Shown in pieces: positions 1-8,760 of a stretch of DNA of 64,000 bases. Both the position numbers and the translations under genes were made by a program. The DNA is taken from the NCBI GenBank assembly GCA_964409245.1, contig CAYPCQ010000025.1, forward strand, positions 17,847 through 81,846. The letters are read 5' to 3'. Within the stretch, counting starts at the first letter, position 1, and every line of letters begins with the position of its first letter. The stretch is from CAIMWS01 sp964409245. GTDB lineage: Bacteria; Verrucomicrobiota; Verrucomicrobiia; Limisphaerales; UBA1319. The notes beneath the pieces are model-generated. The model was not told the DNA's origin. It saw only the letters and a list, made by a program, of their open reading frames with translations, and made no database searches.

Positions 1-231
1 GAGTCCATCGTCACCAACCTCGATTTGTCCAGCCAGAACACGCGGCAGCTGCTGGGCAGCCTGGTGGGCGGCGAGGGCGTGGTGGCGAGCCTGCTGACGA
101 ACCAGATGTGGCAATCGAACTTTACTTTGCTGGTGAGTAATTTAACCTTGTTAAGCAGGAACATTAACCAGCACGGGCTGCCATACAAGCCGCGAGGATG
201 GACTGACCCGGGCGCACAGAAAGGGAAGTAA
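1..231 (+). CDS. MCE/MlaD-family protein, C-terminal fragment (5' end outside window)
   Basis: The frame is open from base 1 and ends at the TAA at 229-231, so only about 76 C-terminal residues are present. The text SQNTRQLLGSLVGGEGVVASLL followed by a short NLTLLSRNINQHGLPY stretch resembles the helical tails of MCE proteins, the substrate-binding component of Mla-type lipid ABC transporters, where NLN/SxN repeats are followed by a tail naming the last membrane-proximal segment. The MCE domain itself is not visible, so the assignment rests on the tail alone. The next gene starts on the base after the stop codon, suggesting translational coupling. Confidence 0.5.
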   Translation, partial: ESIVTNLDLSSQNTRQLLGSLVGGEGVVASLLTNQMWQSNFTLLVSNLTLLSRNINQHGLPYKPRGWTDPGAQKGK

Positions 232-1251
232 ATGGCCACGGGCGGAATTTGGGTGTTGCGGATATTTTTTTTACTGTTATGCATCACCGGCGGTTATGCG
301 ATCGAGGAGGTTCAACCGGTGATAATCCACGGCGGGCCCCTCGCGGGCATTGGCATCGGCTTTGGCTTCGGCGGCCTGATGATTGCGCTGGACGAAATGC
401 TCAAGGGCTTTTCGCTGCGGGCCTTCTCGGCCGCCACGTTCGGCCTGGTCCTGGGCACGCTGATCGCGTGGATGATCGACAATTCCAAGCTGTTCATGTT
501 CGCCGACCAGCCCGTCCAATGGATCATCCGCCTGAGCGTCTTCGTCTTTTTTGGCTATATCGGCATGATCCTGGCCATGCGCAGCAACAAGGAGGATTTT
601 TACCTGATCATTCCGTTCGTGCGCTTCTCCTCCCAAAACCGGCCGGACAACCTGCTCCTGTTGGATACGAGCGCCATTATTGACGGCCGGGTGGCGGACC
701 TGATCGAGGCCCGGTTTGTGGAAGGGGTGGTGGTGGTGCCGCGCTTCGTGCTGAAGGAGCTGCAGCAAATCGCCGATTCAAAGGATCCCATCAAGCGCGC
801 CCGGGGCCGCCGCGGCTTGGATATGCTCAACCGGATCCAGCGCAACACGAAAAACGAGGTCAAAATCCACGAGAGCGACATCCTCAACGAAACCGAGGTG
901 GACGCCAAGCTGATCCGGCTGGCGCGCATGCTCAACGCCAAGCTCTACACCACCGATTACAACCTGAGCAAGATCGCCTCACTCCAGTCGGTCAACCACG
1001 TCAACCTCCACGAACTGACCGTGGCGCTCAAGCCGGTGACTCTGCCGGGCGAGGTCTTGAACCTTAAGATTGTGCGCGAAGGCAAGGACAAAGGCCAGGG
1101 AGTGGGATATATGCAGGATGGCACCATGGTGGTGGTCAACCAGGCGCAGCACCTCGTCGGGCAGCCGGTGGAAGCCACGGTTTTGAGTTTGCTCCAGACC
1201 AGCGCGGGGGTTATCATCTTCGCCGATGTCAAACCACCCGGCGCCGGTTGA
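232..1251 (+). CDS. PIN/TRAM-domain membrane protein (YacL-like)
   Basis: A 339-residue protein with about four hydrophobic N-terminal segments (residues 1-120), a PIN nuclease-like domain (about 140-260) and a C-terminal TRAM nucleic-acid-binding domain (about 275-339). The PIN domain opens with LLLLDTSAIIDGRV, holding the conserved acidic residue near the strand end, and continues with VPRFVLKELQQIADS and a later acidic cluster (TTDYNLSK), as in the YacL family. Members are predicted membrane-bound RNases; the true substrate is unknown to me. The ATG directly abuts the upstream TAA (TAAATG), and no other start is better placed. Confidence 0.88.
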   Translation: MATGGIWVLRIFFLLLCITGGYAIEEVQPVIIHGGPLAGIGIGFGFGGLMIALDEMLKGFSLRAFSAATFGLVLGTLIAWMIDNSKLFMFADQPVQWIIRLSVFVFFGYIGMILAMRSNKEDFYLIIPFVRFSSQNRPDNLLLLDTSAIIDGRVADLIEARFVEGVVVVPRFVLKELQQIADSKDPIKRARGRRGLDMLNRIQRNTKNEVKIHESDILNETEVDAKLIRLARMLNAKLYTTDYNLSKIASLQSVNHVNLHELTVALKPVTLPGEVLNLKIVREGKDKGQGVGYMQDGTMVVVNQAQHLVGQPVEATVLSLLQTSAGVIIFADVKPPGAG

Positions 1252-1274
1252 CGCCGCCAGGAGAAGGTTCTGTT

Positions 1275-2855
1275 ATGAAACAACCATCCGGCAGGCTCGG
1301 CTCCGCGCTGCTGGGCGGGGTGCTGGCGGCCTCCATCCTCCTGGCTGCCGGCTTCGCCCGCCGGGATTCCCAACCCCGCATCCGGGCGGCTGAAACTGCC
1401 CCGCTGGAGGCCGCCAAATCCCGCGGCCTGCGGATCCGGGAGCCGGCGGTGGCGGGCCTGTTTTACCCGCTGGACCAAGCCGAGCTTGCCCGGGCCATCG
1501 ATGAATACCTGGCCGCCGCACCGGCGGGAACCACCGGGCAGCTGCGGGCCTTGATTTGCCCGCACGCGGGCTACCGCTATTCGGGCGCGACGGCCGCCTG
1601 CGGCTACAAGCTGGCCCAAGGCCGGGATTTCCAGACCGTATTCCTGCTGTCGCCCAGCCATTACGCCGCCTTTGAAGGAGCGTTCGTCCCTTCCGCGGAC
1701 GCCTATCGGACGCCCCTGGGTTTGGTGGAGTTGTCGCCCGTGCTCAAGGAGCTGGCCCAAAGGCCCCCCTTTGTCAGCGAGGCGAAAGGCCGGGTGCAGC
1801 GGCCGGCCTGGCAGCGGGAATCACCCAAAGCGGCTCCGCCGCCGGGCGAGGATACGCCCGACACTTGGGAACACGCAGCGGAGGTCCAGGTGCCTTTCCT
1901 GCAACGCGTGCTGCCCCGCTTCCAGCTGGCGCCGGTGATTTTTGGGGAAGTATCCCCGGAGGCGGTGGCGAAGACTTTGGCCAACCATCTGGATGGCTCG
2001 GCACTGGTGGTGGCCAGCACGGATTTGAGCCATTATCATCCGGCCAGCGAAGCCAAAAGCCTGGACCAGCGCTGCCTTAAAGCCATCCTTGATTTGGACG
2101 TGGAACAGATGGCCGCCCAGGAGGCCTGCGGCAAGGGGCCGGTGCTGGCCCTGCTCCATCTGGCCCGCCTGCGCCACTGGCAGCCGGTGCTGCTGCAATA
2201 CCGGCACAGCGGCGAGGTGTCCGGTGATGGGCACTCCGTGGTGGGGTATGCAGCGGTCGCCTTCTTCAGCCAGGAAGCCCCGGCTTATTCGGCAGACGAC
2301 CAAAAACGGCTGCTGGAGCTGGCCCGCAAAACCCTCGTGGAAGGGGCGGCCGGCGGCTCCCCCAAGGAGCCGGCCCCGGAAAGCTTCCCGGCCCGGCTGC
2401 GGGAGCCTAAAGGATGCTTTGTCACGCTGTCCAGCCGGGGCGAGCTGCGCGGTTGCATCGGCCATATCCTGCCCCAGCAGCCGCTTTACCTGGCGGTCAT
2501 GGAAAACGCGCGCAACGCCGCCCTGCGCGATCCGCGGTTCCCGCCGGTGAAGGCTGGGGAAGCCGGGGGGCTGCGCATCGAAATCAGCGTGCTCACCGAG
2601 CCCCAACCGCTCGTTTTCAGTTCCCCCGCGGATCTGCTGGCCAAGCTGCGGCCAGGAGTGGACGGCGTGCTGCTGCAGATCGGTGGGAGGGGCGCCACCT
2701 ACCTGCCGCAGGTGTGGAGCCAGATTCCTGATAAAACCGGATTTCTCGACTCGCTTTCGCTCAAAGCCGGCTGCGAAGCCGGTGCCTGGCGCCAGCCTGG
2801 CGTGCGGGTGCAAACCTATCAAGCAGAGGCTTTCCATGAACCGGCGCAGCCCTGA
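1275..2855 (+). CDS. Memo-family/AMMECR1-domain fusion protein, membrane-anchored
   Basis: I chose the ATG at 1275, which has AGGAGAAGG at 1259-1267, over a TTG at 1248 that overlaps the previous stop. The 526-residue product starts with a positively charged, hydrophobic N-terminus (LLGGVLAASILLAAGF) that looks like an uncleaved anchor or signal peptide. Residues about 50-330 form a Memo domain with the conserved metal-site histidines (CPHAGYRYSG, LSPSHYAAF, DLSHYH). Residues about 345-526 form an AMMECR1 domain with the RGCIGHI signature. The two domains are usually separate genes (AmmeMemoRadiSam systems A and B) beside a radical SAM enzyme; none is seen in this window. The biochemical activity of the family is unsettled. 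Confidence 0.9.
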   Translation: MKQPSGRLGSALLGGVLAASILLAAGFARRDSQPRIRAAETAPLEAAKSRGLRIREPAVAGLFYPLDQAELARAIDEYLAAAPAGTTGQLRALICPHAGYRYSGATAACGYKLAQGRDFQTVFLLSPSHYAAFEGAFVPSADAYRTPLGLVELSPVLKELAQRPPFVSEAKGRVQRPAWQRESPKAAPPPGEDTPDTWEHAAEVQVPFLQRVLPRFQLAPVIFGEVSPEAVAKTLANHLDGSALVVASTDLSHYHPASEAKSLDQRCLKAILDLDVEQMAAQEACGKGPVLALLHLARLRHWQPVLLQYRHSGEVSGDGHSVVGYAAVAFFSQEAPAYSADDQKRLLELARKTLVEGAAGGSPKEPAPESFPARLREPKGCFVTLSSRGELRGCIGHILPQQPLYLAVMENARNAALRDPRFPPVKAGEAGGLRIEISVLTEPQPLVFSSPADLLAKLRPGVDGVLLQIGGRGATYLPQVWSQIPDKTGFLDSLSLKAGCEAGAWRQPGVRVQTYQAEAFHEPAQP

Positions 2856-2942
2856 AGCAAGGACGGCTGAGCCATGGCAGGGGCTGCCTTTCCGGCCGTT
2901 CTTGGTTCTGGAATATGAACCGGGTGCGGATGGCGGCGGCTT

Positions 2943-5480
2943 TTACGGTTTGGCGGAGGGGGGGATTTCGCTTGTGGCAGGCAAGGCTGGCGCTGCGTCT
3001 TCGCGCCAGGGAACCTCGTAAACCGGAACGGGTTTGAGGAAGCCTTTAACATGCACCGGCACCAGCGGCACACAGCTCCGGGCCAGTTCCGGATTCTCCG
3101 CCTGCAGGGAAGCGAAGGTGGTGGCGCTGATGATGATGCGCCCCCGGCCGGAAACGCCCTCCAGGCGGCTGGCCAGGTTCACCTCCCGGCCGAACACGGT
3201 GTAATTCACCTGGGTCTGGTCCGAGCCCATCAGCCCTGCGGTGACAGTTCCGGTATTGATGCCGGTGCCTAAAGAGAGCACGGCGAGCGGAGGCAGGGGC
3301 GGCTGGCCAGTGGAGGTCCGGACCAGGTTTTCCGCCTGCCGCCGCTGGTTTTCGGCTTCGCGTTCGAGATTGAGCCGGTGCATGGCTCGCTGGGCCGCGA
3401 TGGCGGCGCGGACGGCATCAACCGCATGGTGGGGATTGGTGGTGGGCGCCCCCCAGAAGGCCATGACGCAATCCCCGATGTATTTGTCGAAGGTGCCCCG
3501 ATTATTGATGACGTGCCCCACCACCGTGGTCAGAAACAGGTTTACCGTGGCCAGCACTTCGCGCGCCTGCTCGTCATAAACCGCGGCCGCCTCGCGGCCG
3601 CTGAGGTTCCGCTCGCGCACATAATCATCGGCCCGGGCCTGGCTTTGGTCGGTCATTTCGGTGAAGCCGCGCACATCGGAAAAGAGCACGGTGACTTCCC
3701 GCCGCGCTCCGCCCAAGGCCAGGGATTCCGCGCTCAGCAGTTCGTCCACCACGTTGGGGGAAACCACCTTTTCAAAAATGGATTTGATGCGGCGCCGTTC
3801 TTTCTGCTCCCTTACAACCCGGTGGGTGATGGTGCAGACGTGGGTCATCAGCAGCCCGCCCAGCACGGGCATGGCCACCGGCAGCCACCAGCGCAGCCAG
3901 GCATAAGCCAGCACCGCCACGCCAAAATAGGCCGCGATGATCAGCAACACCCAGCCGAACGCCGCCAGCGCGCGCAAATTGTAGGTGAGCCAGGCAGAGG
4001 TCAAGGCCGGCAGGATGATCAGCAGGAGCAGCACCGGCAGCGGGAATTGGCGGATGAACCAGCCGCGGATCAGCGAATCGGCCACGTTCCAATGGCAGCT
4101 GACGTAAAGGGTGTTCATGCCCAGCGGGGTTGGACCCTGATCGCGCACATTGCTGCCGGATAGCACGGACCCAATCACCACCAGCTTGCCTTTGAACGGT
4201 TGGTCATCGGGGAGGTTCAAGAGGCGGTCTTTTTGTAATTGCTGCAAGACATTGCTGAAGACCAGGCTGGCGTTGGTGCTATTACGGATCGCGTCGAATT
4301 GCAGGACCAAGCCGTAAGCCATCCGCGTCAAATCTGCGTCATGCCAGGCAGTTTTCCAATCCACCAGCAGGTTACCCTGGCGGTCAATGGGCAGCACCCG
4401 GCTCACGCCGTTGGTTCCGGGCAATATTATTTTGCCCGCCTGATCAACCTGCGCGCGATCCAAGTCCAAGCCGAGGAATCGGGCGCCCAAGACTATCCCC
4501 ATATTCCATACCCGGTGCATCGTGTACGGTTTGGCCCGGCGCGCCAGCATGGCTTCCGCGGCTTGGCGCTGGTCCGCGCTTAAGCGCTGGAGATCCACCT
4601 GATAAAATTCCTGGAGGCAGTATTTGCCATCCTGGCCAATTGGCACCACGAGCCGGTTGGTTTTGCCCGCCTCCACGCGGGAGAAAACGATCTGGTTGGT
4701 TTCGATTTCGTATTTCGCATTCAGATAGCCTTCATTTTCCACGATTTCTTTAAGGGTGGGTTCCCAAATGGGAAGGTCCGTGAAGGGTTTGATGCGGCGC
4801 AGGATGCCGCCCCGGTCAGGAAAGGAGGAGATATCCGCGATGCCCGCCGCGTTGGTCCGAAAATAGGAATCCGGAAGCAGGTTTTCCTCCGAATTGGCCG
4901 CCAGGATCACATTGCCGGCCTGGCGGTTGGCAATGGTAAAAAATTCATCCGATTCCACGCTCACCCCGGGGATATCGGGCAGTTTTTCGGGGGCAATGGG
5001 CGAGTATGGAATGGGTATGAGTTTTTTGATTTCTGCCGGGGAGAAGCCCAGCTTGGAGGCGTCCGTCAATGGCATTGGCACGGCGGGATTATCAGGATGG
5101 CGCTCGGCGAACATCACGTCAAAAGCCACCGTATGCGCGCCTTGGGCCTTCAACTCACGCACAATGCGGCCATGCAAATGCCTTGGATAAGGCCAATCGG
5201 CCCGGAATACGGTGCCAGTCGTTCCTTCCCGCAAGGCCCCTTTGCCTAGCCAATCCCGGGTGAACTCATCCACGGCTACCACGGCCAAATTCGTGGAAAG
5301 CGGCGGGGAATGCCTGCGGGCAATCTGCACCCGCCAATCGTAACTGATATTCTCGAGCTGATTGATGAAAAAACCGGGCCAGTAGTGGGCAATGGCCTGC
5401 AACACCACCAAGACGCCCAACACCACCAAGGTCATCACCCAAGGCAGGTTGATGCGCGCGGTTTTGGTTTTTTCACCCAT
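2943..5480 (-). CDS. CHASE2-domain adenylate/guanylate cyclase
   Basis: An 845-residue class III nucleotidyl cyclase. A single N-terminal membrane helix (about 15-35) precedes a CHASE2 extracellular sensor domain (about 40-470) that includes the typical ENISYDWR opening and the HTVAFDVMFAE segment. Two to three further membrane segments follow (about 480-560), then a cytoplasmic cyclase domain. Catalytic features are visible: LFSDVRGFT and KYIGDCVMAFWG supply the two metal aspartates, with the purine-site lysine in KYIGD, and NLASRLEG supplies the transition-state Asn/Arg. A threonine (YTVFG) sits at the second purine-contact position, compatible with ATP use. It lies directly downstream of a FecR-domain gene on the same strand, a recurrent pairing. 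A strong hairpin abuts its start codon. Confidence 0.9.
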   Translation of the reverse strand: MGEKTKTARINLPWVMTLVVLGVLVVLQAIAHYWPGFFINQLENISYDWRVQIARRHSPPLSTNLAVVAVDEFTRDWLGKGALREGTTGTVFRADWPYPRHLHGRIVRELKAQGAHTVAFDVMFAERHPDNPAVPMPLTDASKLGFSPAEIKKLIPIPYSPIAPEKLPDIPGVSVESDEFFTIANRQAGNVILAANSEENLLPDSYFRTNAAGIADISSFPDRGGILRRIKPFTDLPIWEPTLKEIVENEGYLNAKYEIETNQIVFSRVEAGKTNRLVVPIGQDGKYCLQEFYQVDLQRLSADQRQAAEAMLARRAKPYTMHRVWNMGIVLGARFLGLDLDRAQVDQAGKIILPGTNGVSRVLPIDRQGNLLVDWKTAWHDADLTRMAYGLVLQFDAIRNSTNASLVFSNVLQQLQKDRLLNLPDDQPFKGKLVVIGSVLSGSNVRDQGPTPLGMNTLYVSCHWNVADSLIRGWFIRQFPLPVLLLLIILPALTSAWLTYNLRALAAFGWVLLIIAAYFGVAVLAYAWLRWWLPVAMPVLGGLLMTHVCTITHRVVREQKERRRIKSIFEKVVSPNVVDELLSAESLALGGARREVTVLFSDVRGFTEMTDQSQARADDYVRERNLSGREAAAVYDEQAREVLATVNLFLTTVVGHVINNRGTFDKYIGDCVMAFWGAPTTNPHHAVDAVRAAIAAQRAMHRLNLEREAENQRRQAENLVRTSTGQPPLPPLAVLSLGTGINTGTVTAGLMGSDQTQVNYTVFGREVNLASRLEGVSGRGRIIISATTFASLQAENPELARSCVPLVPVHVKGFLKPVPVYEVPWREDAAPALPATSEIPPSAKP

Positions 5481-5486
5481 GAAGCC

Positions 5487-5521
5487 AAAAACCCAGAGCG
5501 GCTTGGTGCCACTCTGGGTTT
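5487..5521 (-). terminator. Hairpin with short U-tract between fecR-like gene and cyclase
   Basis: AAACCCAGAG (5489-5498) and CTCTGGGTTT (5512-5521) form a perfect 10-bp inverted repeat. An inner GGC/GCC adds three pairs around a five-base loop. Read on the minus strand the stem ends in five T residues (continuing through 5487), the form of an intrinsic terminator. It sits only 6-7 bases upstream of the cyclase ATG at 5480, where a ribosome-binding site would be expected and none is visible. Confidence 0.7.
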
Positions 5522-5553
5522 CGTTTAAAACCTTTATCCTAACCGGTTTTCAT

Positions 5554-6408
5554 TTACTGGGGCGGCGGATTACCACCGGTCGGCGGATTACTACCGGTCG
5601 GCGCATTGCCACTAGGGCTGATCGGCGACGTCGGCGGGTTCGGCGGATTTTGGTCAGGGGGCGTCGTCGTCTCGTCAGTTGGAGGTGTAGTGGGAGGAAC
5701 TGTGGGTTCAACCTTAATGGTCTCACCGTTGTCCGTCAAAATCGTGTTCACCACATCCCGGAAGACAGTTCCCTGCTGGGTTACCCCGGCGGGAGTGGGA
5801 CCGACTGTCGGTGGGGCACCGGCAACACCGGCGGTGAAGGTCTGGCCCGCGTTCACGGTGCCGCTCCAGATAACTGTTCCGGTGGGGCCGGTCAGGGTGA
5901 TCAAGACCGTGCCTTGGAACACATGCACGATACCCCGCGTGCTGATGTCGTAAGTGGTGCCGCGGATGCCAACCGTGCCAGTAGGAATCTTAACCTCGTA
6001 CTTCGAGGCGGCCGCCAGTTTCTTCACGTTGCCCAAAATACGACCGTTTTTGAGGTCGAGCAGGGTCTGAACCACCGCGCCACCATCGGCGGTTTCATCA
6101 TAAAGCAGTTTTTCCAAGGAAAGGGTGGTCTCTTCAGTCACTCGCACCACCGGGCCGTTTTGCTTCAGATAGAGATCCACGACGGCACCCAGTGCGGTTT
6201 TGATCACGGCTCCAGGCCCGAGGATTTTACCCACGGTTAAATTCGCCCACGGGCCGCCCGCCTCTTGAAATTGTGCGGTTCCCCGGACGGACTGAACTTT
6301 GGCGGACCCGGACTTGCTTTGAGCTTCGGCAGTTATGGCTGCTGACGCAATAAAAAGAGCGGCGCCATAAGCTGCCCACTTCAGAAAAAGGCTTCTCTCG
6401 CGTTTCAT
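5554..6408 (-). CDS. FecR-domain exported protein
   Basis: I chose the ATG at 6408 because it gives a clear Sec signal peptide (MKRERSLFLKWAAYGAALFI...AEAQ); an upstream in-frame start adds an improbable leader. The 284-residue product has a FecR domain (about 35-165) with the family's GAVIKTALGAVVDLYLKQ and GTVGIRGTTYDIST segments. The latter repeats the hallmark VGIRGT motif of FecR proteins thought to bind polysaccharide or signal ligands. The C-terminal 70 residues are a Pro/Thr/Asn/Gly-rich low-complexity tail (PPTTPPTDETTTPP, then NPPTGGNPPP). Pairing with the downstream CHASE2 cyclase suggests a periplasmic partner in the same signalling unit. Confidence 0.85.
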   Translation of the reverse strand: MKRERSLFLKWAAYGAALFIASAAITAEAQSKSGSAKVQSVRGTAQFQEAGGPWANLTVGKILGPGAVIKTALGAVVDLYLKQNGPVVRVTEETTLSLEKLLYDETADGGAVVQTLLDLKNGRILGNVKKLAAASKYEVKIPTGTVGIRGTTYDISTRGIVHVFQGTVLITLTGPTGTVIWSGTVNAGQTFTAGVAGAPPTVGPTPAGVTQQGTVFRDVVNTILTDNGETIKVEPTVPPTTPPTDETTTPPDQNPPNPPTSPISPSGNAPTGSNPPTGGNPPPQ

Positions 6409-6452
6409 AATTTTAATCCAATAGGTACAGTTTCCACAAACACTTTGCGCCA

Positions 6453-6480
6453 AGTCTAAGCACTGAGGCGGGGATGTCAA
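6453..6480 (-). promoter_or_regulatory. Candidate sigma-70 type promoter for the FecR/cyclase pair
   Basis: On the minus strand a perfect TTGACA (6475-6480 complement) is followed after 16 bases by TAGACT (6453-6458 complement), which matches TATAAT at four of six positions. The -10 element ends about 45 bases upstream of the FecR ATG. Confidence 0.5.
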
Positions 6481-6608
6481 CCGGATATTTAATTTTTTAC
6501 GGCATTTTCAAAATTTCCCGGCCCACTGCTCAGTTAGACCACTTGTTCACATCCTATCGGGGACCAAGCCGGTTCGCAAGTAACTTTCAAATAGTTCTTT
6601 GGGAAACT

Positions 6609-7465
6609 TTAAAAGGCGGCATCGGTGACGGCTTTAACGATATATTTCGCTTTGATTTCCGCCAAATGAACTTGCCGGGAACCGAGTTGGGCGGCGAGTT
6701 TTTCCAAAACCGGTGATTTATTCCAACGGTTCGCCACATCCACGATCACCGATGGCACCTGGTCTTGGCGGATTTGGCCGGCGAGATTCAGGAGTTCAAC
6801 CCAGGGGGGATGGCCCGGAACCAGGGGAACATTGGCTTCCCCATCGGAGAGCAGGATGAGCGTGGGTTTGATTTCCGGATGTTTAAGCCGTTCATTGCGA
6901 ATAAGTTGCCAGGATGCGGACAGGCCCAGGGCCAGCGGGGTGGCGCCGCCTGCCGGCAGCCATGCCAGCCGTTCCCTGGCCAGGTGGATGCTATGGGTGG
7001 GGGGCAAAACCACGGTGGCACACTCCCCGCCGAAGGCCACCAAAGCCACCTGATTCCGGTTTTGGTAGGCTTGGTGCAACATGGCCAGGACGGCTCCTTT
7101 GGCAGCCCGGAGCCTTTGGTGCAAACGGGTGGCCATGGAATCCGAGGCATCCACCACGAACACCAGGAGGCGGTCACACGTCCGATAACGCAATTTTTTA
7201 CGCCAATCGGCCCGGATTACCCGGGAATCCGGGCTTGGCTCAACGATGCGGCGCAGCGCTGAGGCGCGCAAAGTGGCAGCCCATGCGAGGTCAAAGCCGT
7301 GCTCCCCGGGCTTGATGGGACCGGCTTTGAGGTAACGGCCCGTGCGGGCGGCGATCCGGGTCCGGGTCCGGCGGGCGGGGTCCAATCCCCCCGGGGCCAG
7401 ATCCTCCAAGTCCAATTCCGCACAGCTTATTTGCTGATCGGGCTGGACGGCTGTTTCAAGCTCTT
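6609..7465 (-). CDS. chlD: VWA-domain (ChlD-type) part of chelatase gene, -1 frame extension
   Basis: This frame encodes the C-terminal half of a ChlD-type chelatase subunit and is entered by a -1 shift at 7463-7469. It opens with a short acidic linker (CAELDLEDLAPGG), then an arginine-rich segment, then a von Willebrand A domain. Its MIDAS motif VDASDSM, threonine in GGATPLALGL and aspartate in LLSDGEANV are all in place. In ChlD/BchD/CobT the VWA domain docks the AAA+ ring on the large chelatase subunit (ChlH or CobN). Joined to the upstream frame it gives 379 + 284 = 663 residues, the usual full-length ChlD size. No ATG with a ribosome-binding site starts this segment on its own, although in-frame TTG codons exist around 7400-7415. 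Confidence 0.8.
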
Positions 7466-8599
7466 TTTTTTTAAGAAGGCCAGGACAATGCTGCCGGCGG
7501 CACAGGCCCCGGGGATTTGCATGGTTTGAGCCAGCTCTTCCAAATCTTCCGACGGCTCCCCGGAATCGGCTTCCTCCGGGCCGGCGTTGCCAGTGAAAAG
7601 CTGCTTCAGGGCGCGGTCCAACTGCTCCCGCATAAGCTGGGGCGAGGCGAGCGGGGAGGATTGCATGCGATGCGGCAGGGCCAGCCGGGCCGCCGCCGCC
7701 AGGTCTTCCTGGTCGAGTTTGGATTTTTCCAGGAACGCGGCGTGGGCGCGGGCGGTTTTCAGCAAGGTGATGTCCGCCCGGTGGCCTTGCACCGCCAATT
7801 CCCGGCCAAGGCGGACCGTCCACTCCAGGAACTGATCGTCCCAGCGGGTGGCGGCCAGGTTTTGGCGGGCGGCCCGGATTTGCTCCGCGTAAAGCTGGCA
7901 GTCGGAATCCCACTGGGTGGCATACAGTTCCGGGTCGGCCTCGTAAGCCAGGCGGCGGCGCAGGATTTCCTGGCGGGCAGCCAGATCCGTGATTTGCTCC
8001 ACGTTGACACACAAGCCAAACCGGTCCAGGAACTGGGGCCGCAATTCCCCCTCCTCCGGATTCATGGTGCCGACCAGCATGAACCGGGCGGGATGCGACA
8101 GGGATATGCCCTCCCGCTCCACGCAATTCCATCCCGAAGCGGCGGCGTCCAGCAGCATATCCACCAGATGGTCATCCAGCAGGTTGACTTCATCCACGTA
8201 TAGAATGCCCCGGTTGGCGGAGGCGAGCAGGCCGGGCTCGAATTGGCGGCGGCCGGTGGCGAGGGCCTTTTCCAGGTGCAGGGTTCCCACCAGGCGGTCC
8301 TCGGTGGTGTTGAGCGGCAGTTCCACAAAAGGCGTCGGACGGTGGACCGCTGCGCCCCCGGGCGGGAGGCCATCCAGCAGAAACGGCGCCGCCGGGCTGG
8401 AGTTGAACGGGCAGCCCTCCAGCACTTCAATGGCGGGCAGCAGGCTGCCCAAGGCCCGGGCGGCGGTGGATTTGCCCGTGCCTTTGTGCCCCCGGATCAA
8501 AACCCCGCCAATGGCGGGATCCACCGCGTTGAGCAACAGGGCGGCTTTCAAGGCGTCCTGGCCGACGATAGCCGGCAATGGGAAACCGGCTTCTTTCAT
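7427..8599 (-). CDS. AAA+ ATPase (ChlI-like), zero-frame product of the chelatase gene
   Basis: The 390-residue zero-frame product is a magnesium/cobalt chelatase-type AAA+ ATPase. I chose the ATG at 8599 (MKEAGFPLPAIVGQ) because it matches the family N-terminus; an ATG at 8623 adds eight residues. Walker A is GHKGTGKST and Walker B GILYVDEVNLL, followed by the sensor segment ARFMLVGTMNPEEGELRPQFLDRFGL. Eleven codons after the slippery heptamer the frame stops at 7427-7429. The product therefore has ChlI length while sharing all its sequence, except the last residues, with the longer frameshifted ChlD-like protein. No separate chlI, cobN or chlH gene is in the window. Confidence 0.9.
   Translation of the reverse strand: MKEAGFPLPAIVGQDALKAALLLNAVDPAIGGVLIRGHKGTGKSTAARALGSLLPAIEVLEGCPFNSSPAAPFLLDGLPPGGAAVHRPTPFVELPLNTTEDRLVGTLHLEKALATGRRQFEPGLLASANRGILYVDEVNLLDDHLVDMLLDAAASGWNCVEREGISLSHPARFMLVGTMNPEEGELRPQFLDRFGLCVNVEQITDLAARQEILRRRLAYEADPELYATQWDSDCQLYAEQIRAARQNLAATRWDDQFLEWTVRLGRELAVQGHRADITLLKTARAHAAFLEKSKLDQEDLAAAARLALPHRMQSSPLASPQLMREQLDRALKQLFTGNAGPEEADSGEPSEDLEELAQTMQIPGACAAGSIVLAFLKKKSLKQPSSPISK
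7463..7469 (-). promoter_or_regulatory. -1 ribosomal frameshift heptamer (A AAA AAG) in chelatase gene
   Basis: A run of nine A residues followed by G (minus strand, 7472 to 7463) is read in the zero frame as TTA AAA AAA AAG. It contains A AAA AAG, the same heptamer used for -1 frameshifting in Escherichia coli dnaX. A one-base backward slip joins the ATPase frame exactly to the VWA frame (KKK-ELETA). I see no strong internal Shine-Dalgarno just upstream. Downstream, AGCTT (from 7462) can pair with AAGCT near the zero-frame stop, only a weak stem. Confidence 0.75.
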
Positions 8600-8760
8600 G
8601 GCAAAACAAATGTTTCCACACATCCAGGATAGGGATTCCCCACCCCGTTTTCAATGGGGATAATGAGCCCCACGCGGCGGCCGGCTCATGGCCTGCCAGC
8701 CCAGGCGGCGGGCCCGGCCAGCCCGCTTTCAAGGCGCCGGGGCGAAGGCGCTGGTGGGGA

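Noticed and set aside
7466..8132. A long minus-strand frame overlapping the ATPase gene upstream of the VWA domain.
   Set aside because: The upstream part is Pro/Gly/Arg-rich shadow text of the ATPase gene; only the part after the slippery site has protein-like sequence.
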